Shown here: piece by piece, positions 60,891 through 64,000 of the stretch
Numbering within the stretch: the first letter of the stretch is position 1
How the letters are laid out: the number at the start of each line of letters is the position of its first letter
Assembly: GCF_026157035.1 (NCBI RefSeq)
Contig: NZ_JANJZA010000001.1
Coordinates: 1,653,001-1,717,000, forward strand
From: Sphingomicrobium nitratireducens
GTDB lineage: Bacteria > Pseudomonadota > Alphaproteobacteria > Sphingomonadales > Sphingomonadaceae
Reading direction: 5' to 3'
DNA: 64,000 nucleotides
Notes under the pieces: model-generated
The model's input: the letters and a program-made list of their open reading frames with translations, nothing else
The model's database searches: none
What the model was told of the DNA's origin: nothing
Program-made: the position numbers and the translations under genes

Positions 60891-62410
60891 CGCCCCGCTC
60901 CTTCCGGACGCTTGGTCTGGGCACGCTTGGCCCCGAACAGGTTGGTCTTGCTGCTGCCCTGGGTCGCCTCGTGGAAACCGAAGCCCGACTGGCCGCGCAG
61001 GACATAGGCATCCTCGTCCCACTCGCGCCGTGCGGTCGGGATGACGTATCGGTCCTCATAGGCGGCGAGCGCCATGATGCGGTACATCTCGTCGATCGTC
61101 GCACCGGTCAGCCCGACGCGCTCGGCAATGCCCTCGTCGGTGCGACCTTCGACGCTCTTGGCACGCATGTAGGCACGCATGGCGAGCATCCGTTCGAGCG
61201 CCTTGGCGACCGGCTCCTCGTCGCCTGCAGTCAAGAGGTTGGCGAGATAGCGCATCGGGATGCGCAGCGAGCGCACGTCGGGCATGTTATCCTGCACGGC
61301 CATCTTGCCTGCTTCGGCCGCCGACTGGATCGGCGACAAAGGCGGGACGTACCAGACCATCGGCAGGGTGCGATATTCCGGGTGCAGCGGGAAGGCGACC
61401 TTCCACTCCATCGCCATCTTGTAGACGGGTGAGCGGCGGGCGGCCTCAAGCCACTGCTCCGAGATCCCTTCCGCCCGGGCCGCAGCTTGCACCTCGGGGT
61501 CATGCGGGTCGAGAAATACGCCCAGCTGCGCGGGGTAAAGATCCTTCTCGTCCTCGACCGAGGCAGCTTCTTCGATCCGATCGGCATCGTAGAGCAGCAC
61601 GCCAAGGTAGCGGATGCGCCCGACGCAGGTTTCCGAACAGACGGTCGGCTGGCCGGTCTCGATACGCGGGTAGCAGAAGATGCACTTCTCCGACTTGCCG
61701 CTCGACCAGTTGTAATAGATCTTCTTGTACGGACAGCCCGACACGCACATGCGCCAGCCGCGGCATTTTTCCTGGTCGATCAGGACGATGCCGTCTTCCT
61801 CGCGCTTGTAGATCGCGCCCGACGGGCACGAGGCAAGGCAGGTCGGGTTGAGGCAATGTTCGCATAGCCTCGGCAGGTACATCATGAAGGTCTTTTCGAA
61901 CTCGCCGTAGATCTCCTTCTCGACGCCTGCGAAATTGCTGTCGTGCGACCGCTTGGAGAATTCGCCGCCGAGCATGTCTTCCCAGTTGCCCGACCACTCG
62001 ATCTTCTCGAGATTCTCGCCCGTTACCAGTGACCTGGGTCGCGCGGTCGGCTGCGCCTGCAGTTCGGGCGCAGACTGCAGCCAGTCGTAATCGAACGTAT
62101 AGGGTTCGTAGAAATCGTCGATCTCGGGCAGATGCGGGTTGGCGAAGATCTTCGAGAGGATCCGCCACTTGCCACCCTGTTTGGGGACCAATTTACCCGC
62201 CTTGGTGCGAACCCAGCCGCCCTTCCAGCGCTCCTGGTTCTCCCAGTCCTTGGGATAACCGATCCCGGGCTTGGTCTCGACATTGTTGAACCAGGCGTAT
62301 TCGACGCCCTCGCGGTTGGTCCAAACGTTCTTGCAGGTGATCGAGCAGGTGTGACAGCCGATACACTTGTCGAGATTGAGGACCATGCCGATTTGCGCGC
62401 GGACCTTCAT
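60887..62410 (-). CDS. narH: Respiratory nitrate reductase beta subunit NarH
   Basis: The iron-sulfur electron-transfer subunit, 507 residues. It has the cysteine groups CIGCHTCSITC (residues 16-26), CEHCLNPTCLASCPSG near 183, CRGWRMCVSGCP near 216 and CIFCYPRIETGQPTVC near 243. The Trp in place of a Cys in CRGW is the normal NarH feature that gives one 3Fe-4S centre. The start overlaps the narG stop by four bases. Confidence 0.97.
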   Translation of the reverse strand: MKVRAQIGMVLNLDKCIGCHTCSITCKNVWTNREGVEYAWFNNVETKPGIGYPKDWENQERWKGGWVRTKAGKLVPKQGGKWRILSKIFANPHLPEIDDFYEPYTFDYDWLQSAPELQAQPTARPRSLVTGENLEKIEWSGNWEDMLGGEFSKRSHDSNFAGVEKEIYGEFEKTFMMYLPRLCEHCLNPTCLASCPSGAIYKREEDGIVLIDQEKCRGWRMCVSGCPYKKIYYNWSSGKSEKCIFCYPRIETGQPTVCSETCVGRIRYLGVLLYDADRIEEAASVEDEKDLYPAQLGVFLDPHDPEVQAAARAEGISEQWLEAARRSPVYKMAMEWKVAFPLHPEYRTLPMVWYVPPLSPIQSAAEAGKMAVQDNMPDVRSLRIPMRYLANLLTAGDEEPVAKALERMLAMRAYMRAKSVEGRTDEGIAERVGLTGATIDEMYRIMALAAYEDRYVIPTARREWDEDAYVLRGQSGFGFHEATQGSSKTNLFGAKRAQTKRPEGAGR

Positions 62411-64000
62411 GATACGACCTCCTTCCGGGTCGCATCGCCGGCTTCGTCGGCCGCCTTGTCGAACCAGTTCACCTTGCTCATCTTGCGCACGATCACGAAT
62501 TCGTCGCGATTGGCACCGACCGTCCCGTAATAGTTGAAGCCGTAGGCCAGTTGCGCATAGCCGCCGATCATGTGGGTCGGCTTCATGTTGATGCGCGTCA
62601 CGCTGTTGTGGATGCCGCCGCGCTGGCCAGTCACTTCGGACCCGACCGTGTTCACCAGCTTCTCCTGCGCGTGATACATCAGCGCCGAACCCGGCATGAT
62701 GCGCTGCGAGACGATTGCGCGTGCGGTCAGCGCCCCGTTGATGTTGAACACCTCGATCCAGTCATTGTCCTCGATCCCCGCCTCGCGCGCATCGTCTTCG
62801 CTGATCCACACCGTCGGCCCGCCGCGATTGAGCGAGAGCATGATGAGATTCTCGGTATAGGTCGAATGGATGCCCCACTTCTGGTGCGGGGTCAGGATGT
62901 TGAGCTGGATTTCCTTGTTGCCGTTGGGCAGCTGGCCCAGCACGTTCATCACCGTCTTGGTATCGATCGGCGGCCGATAGGTCACGAAGCCTTCGCCGAA
63001 GGCCCGCATCCAGTGATGATCCTGGTAAAGCTGCTGGCGCCCGGTGAGCGTGCGCCACGGGATCAGCTCGTGCACGTTGGTGTAGCCGGCATTGTAGCAG
63101 ACCTTCTCGCTTTCCAGCCCCGACCAGATCGGGGACGAGATGATCTTGCGCGGCTGCGCGGCGACGTCGCGGAAGCGGATCTTTTCCTCCTCCTTCCCCT
63201 CGGCGAGGTGAAGGTGATCGCGCCCGGTTGCTTTGCCCAGGGATTCCCAAGCCTTCACGGCGACTTCGCCATTGGTCTCGGGCGCGAGCATCAGGATCGT
63301 CTCGCAGGCATCGATATCGCTCTCGATCTTTGGACGCCCCTTGGCCGGCCCTTCGAGAACGCGACCGTTGAGGTCACCGAGCGCCTCGATCTCATGGTCG
63401 GTATTCCAAGCGAGGCCCTTCCCGCCATTGCCGAGCTTGTCCATCAACGGCCCTAGCGAGGTGAAGCGCGCATAGGTCTCGGGATAGTTGCGCTCGACCA
63501 GAGTGACCGTAGGCATGGTCTTGCCCGGTACCGGATCGCATTCACCCTTGAGCCAGTCCTTGGGTTCGTAGGGCTGCGCCATTTCCATCGGCGTGTCGTG
63601 CTGGATCGGGTTCAGAACCACATCATGCTCGACCCCCAGTACCTCCGGCGCGACCTCGCTGAACTTCTTCGCGATGGTGCGGAAGATCTGCCAGTCGCTC
63701 CGCGTCTCCCAGGCCGGATCCACTGCCGCCTGCAGCGGGTGGATGAACGGGTGCATGTCGGACGTGTTGAGGTCGTCCTTCTCGTACCAGGTCGCCGTCG
63801 GCAGGACGATGTCCGAGTAGAGCGAGGTGGTCGACATGCGAAAGTCGATATTGACCATCAGGTCGAGCTTGCCGACCGGCGCCTCCGCGTGGAACTTGAC
63901 GTCGCGCGGTCGCACGACCCCTGCCTCCTCGGCATCGGTGCCGACGACGCCGTGCATCGATCCGACGAGGTGCTTGAGGAAATATTCGTGCCCCTTGCCA
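62407..64000 (-). CDS. narG: Respiratory nitrate reductase alpha subunit NarG (partial, C-terminal part)
   Basis: The Mo-bisMGD catalytic subunit that reduces nitrate to nitrite. About 530 C-terminal residues lie in the window; the frame enters from the right edge with GKGHEYFLKHLVGS before MHGVVG. Patterns include IDFRMSTTSLYSDIVLPTATWYEKDDLNTSD, WQLYQDHHWM-like QLYQDHHWM and HSTYTENLIMLSLNRGGP. The gene begins outside the window and leads the narGHJI operon. Needs the moa/moe/mob products encoded in the same island. Confidence 0.96.
   Translation of the reverse strand, partial: GKGHEYFLKHLVGSMHGVVGTDAEEAGVVRPRDVKFHAEAPVGKLDLMVNIDFRMSTTSLYSDIVLPTATWYEKDDLNTSDMHPFIHPLQAAVDPAWETRSDWQIFRTIAKKFSEVAPEVLGVEHDVVLNPIQHDTPMEMAQPYEPKDWLKGECDPVPGKTMPTVTLVERNYPETYARFTSLGPLMDKLGNGGKGLAWNTDHEIEALGDLNGRVLEGPAKGRPKIESDIDACETILMLAPETNGEVAVKAWESLGKATGRDHLHLAEGKEEEKIRFRDVAAQPRKIISSPIWSGLESEKVCYNAGYTNVHELIPWRTLTGRQQLYQDHHWMRAFGEGFVTYRPPIDTKTVMNVLGQLPNGNKEIQLNILTPHQKWGIHSTYTENLIMLSLNRGGPTVWISEDDAREAGIEDNDWIEVFNINGALTARAIVSQRIMPGSALMYHAQEKLVNTVGSEVTGQRGGIHNSVTRINMKPTHMIGGYAQLAYGFNYYGTVGANRDEFVIVRKMSKVNWFDKAADEAGDATRKEVVS

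Larger units (their letters stand above)
44623..64000. mobile_element. Putative integrated genomic island with mobilization genes and nitrate respiration
   Basis: From the tRNA-Gln fragment onward the gene content changes from core to accessory: relaxase and unknown companions (44770-48865), then genes for nitrate reduction, molybdenum cofactor, Fnr-type control and an outer-membrane channel. Base composition of the relaxase gene is visibly less GC-rich than its surroundings. No integrase is seen, so it must be outside the window or lost. The extent on the right is unknown. Confidence 0.6.

Overview
The window is GC-rich, gene-dense alphaproteobacterial DNA, most likely from a member of the Sphingomonadales (a Sphingomicrobium, Sphingomonas or Erythrobacter relative). 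The supporting signs are a CcrM-type GANTC methyltransferase next to rnhB, an RcdA/DUF1465 gene, a single-cysteine DksA, split alpha-type pntAA/pntAB/pntB transhydrogenase genes, a LOV-HTH protein that closely resembles EL222 of Erythrobacter, and a GANTC-rich ccrM leader. No rRNA, complete tRNA, CRISPR array or transposase was found.

Positions 1 to about 44,610 look like chromosomal core. In order they hold: rcdA-like, two DUF465 genes and dksA; surE, ugd and apaG; recO-uvrC (overlapping); an alpha/beta hydrolase, a TPR protein and an Asp/Glu racemase-like gene; the transhydrogenase genes pntB-pntAB and, across a plus-strand CHASE2-GGDEF-EAL gene and a 27-codon ORF, pntAA with an aa3 oxidase subunit IV-like gene; an NtrC-like regulator with a damaged sigma-54 apparatus; an SDR, folP, ccrM and rnhB; a run of translationally coupled genes glmM / thiD-VOC fusion / small monooxygenase; an alanine/glycine symporter; a dipeptide-related group (POT transporter, two amidohydrolases of which one has lost its metal ligands, NnrU-like protein); nitroreductase, YtrA-type GntR regulator, DmdC-like acyl-CoA dehydrogenase, tsaC, msrA; a cyclic-di-GMP group (PilZ protein, response regulator, EAL phosphodiesterase); aminotransferase and CoA-transferase; the LOV-HTH photoreceptor; ctlX; and a CadC-like regulator beside a surface lipoprotein.

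From about 44,620 to the right edge the character changes. A 17-bp sequence matching (from memory) the 3' end of alphaproteobacterial tRNA-Gln sits where the core ends, followed by a relaxase gene (HxH motif, 942 aa) with two unknown companion genes. After that comes a complete anaerobic nitrate-respiration module: a plus-strand operon for a UbiM-like hydroxylase, carbonic anhydrase, moaD, moaE, moaB, moaC and moeA; mobA and tauE on the minus strand; a porin; an Fnr-type regulator; and a minus-strand operon narG(partial)-narH-narJ-narI-parvulin plus two small unknown genes. I read this as an integrated, once mobilizable genomic island that brings nitrate reductase together with molybdenum-cofactor maturation, a regulator and an outer-membrane channel. 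Its other end lies outside the window.

The observations most worth following are nine helically spaced GANTC sites with a long inverted repeat in the ccrM leader; the tRNA-Gln fragment as an island boundary; a 15-bp perfect palindrome with an FNR-like core in front of the ubiM/moa operon; the 27-codon ORF with a CtrA-like box, Shine-Dalgarno and terminator; the NtrC-like protein lacking GAFTGA, Walker-B Asp and phospho-acceptor Asp; and the paired active and inactive amidohydrolases.
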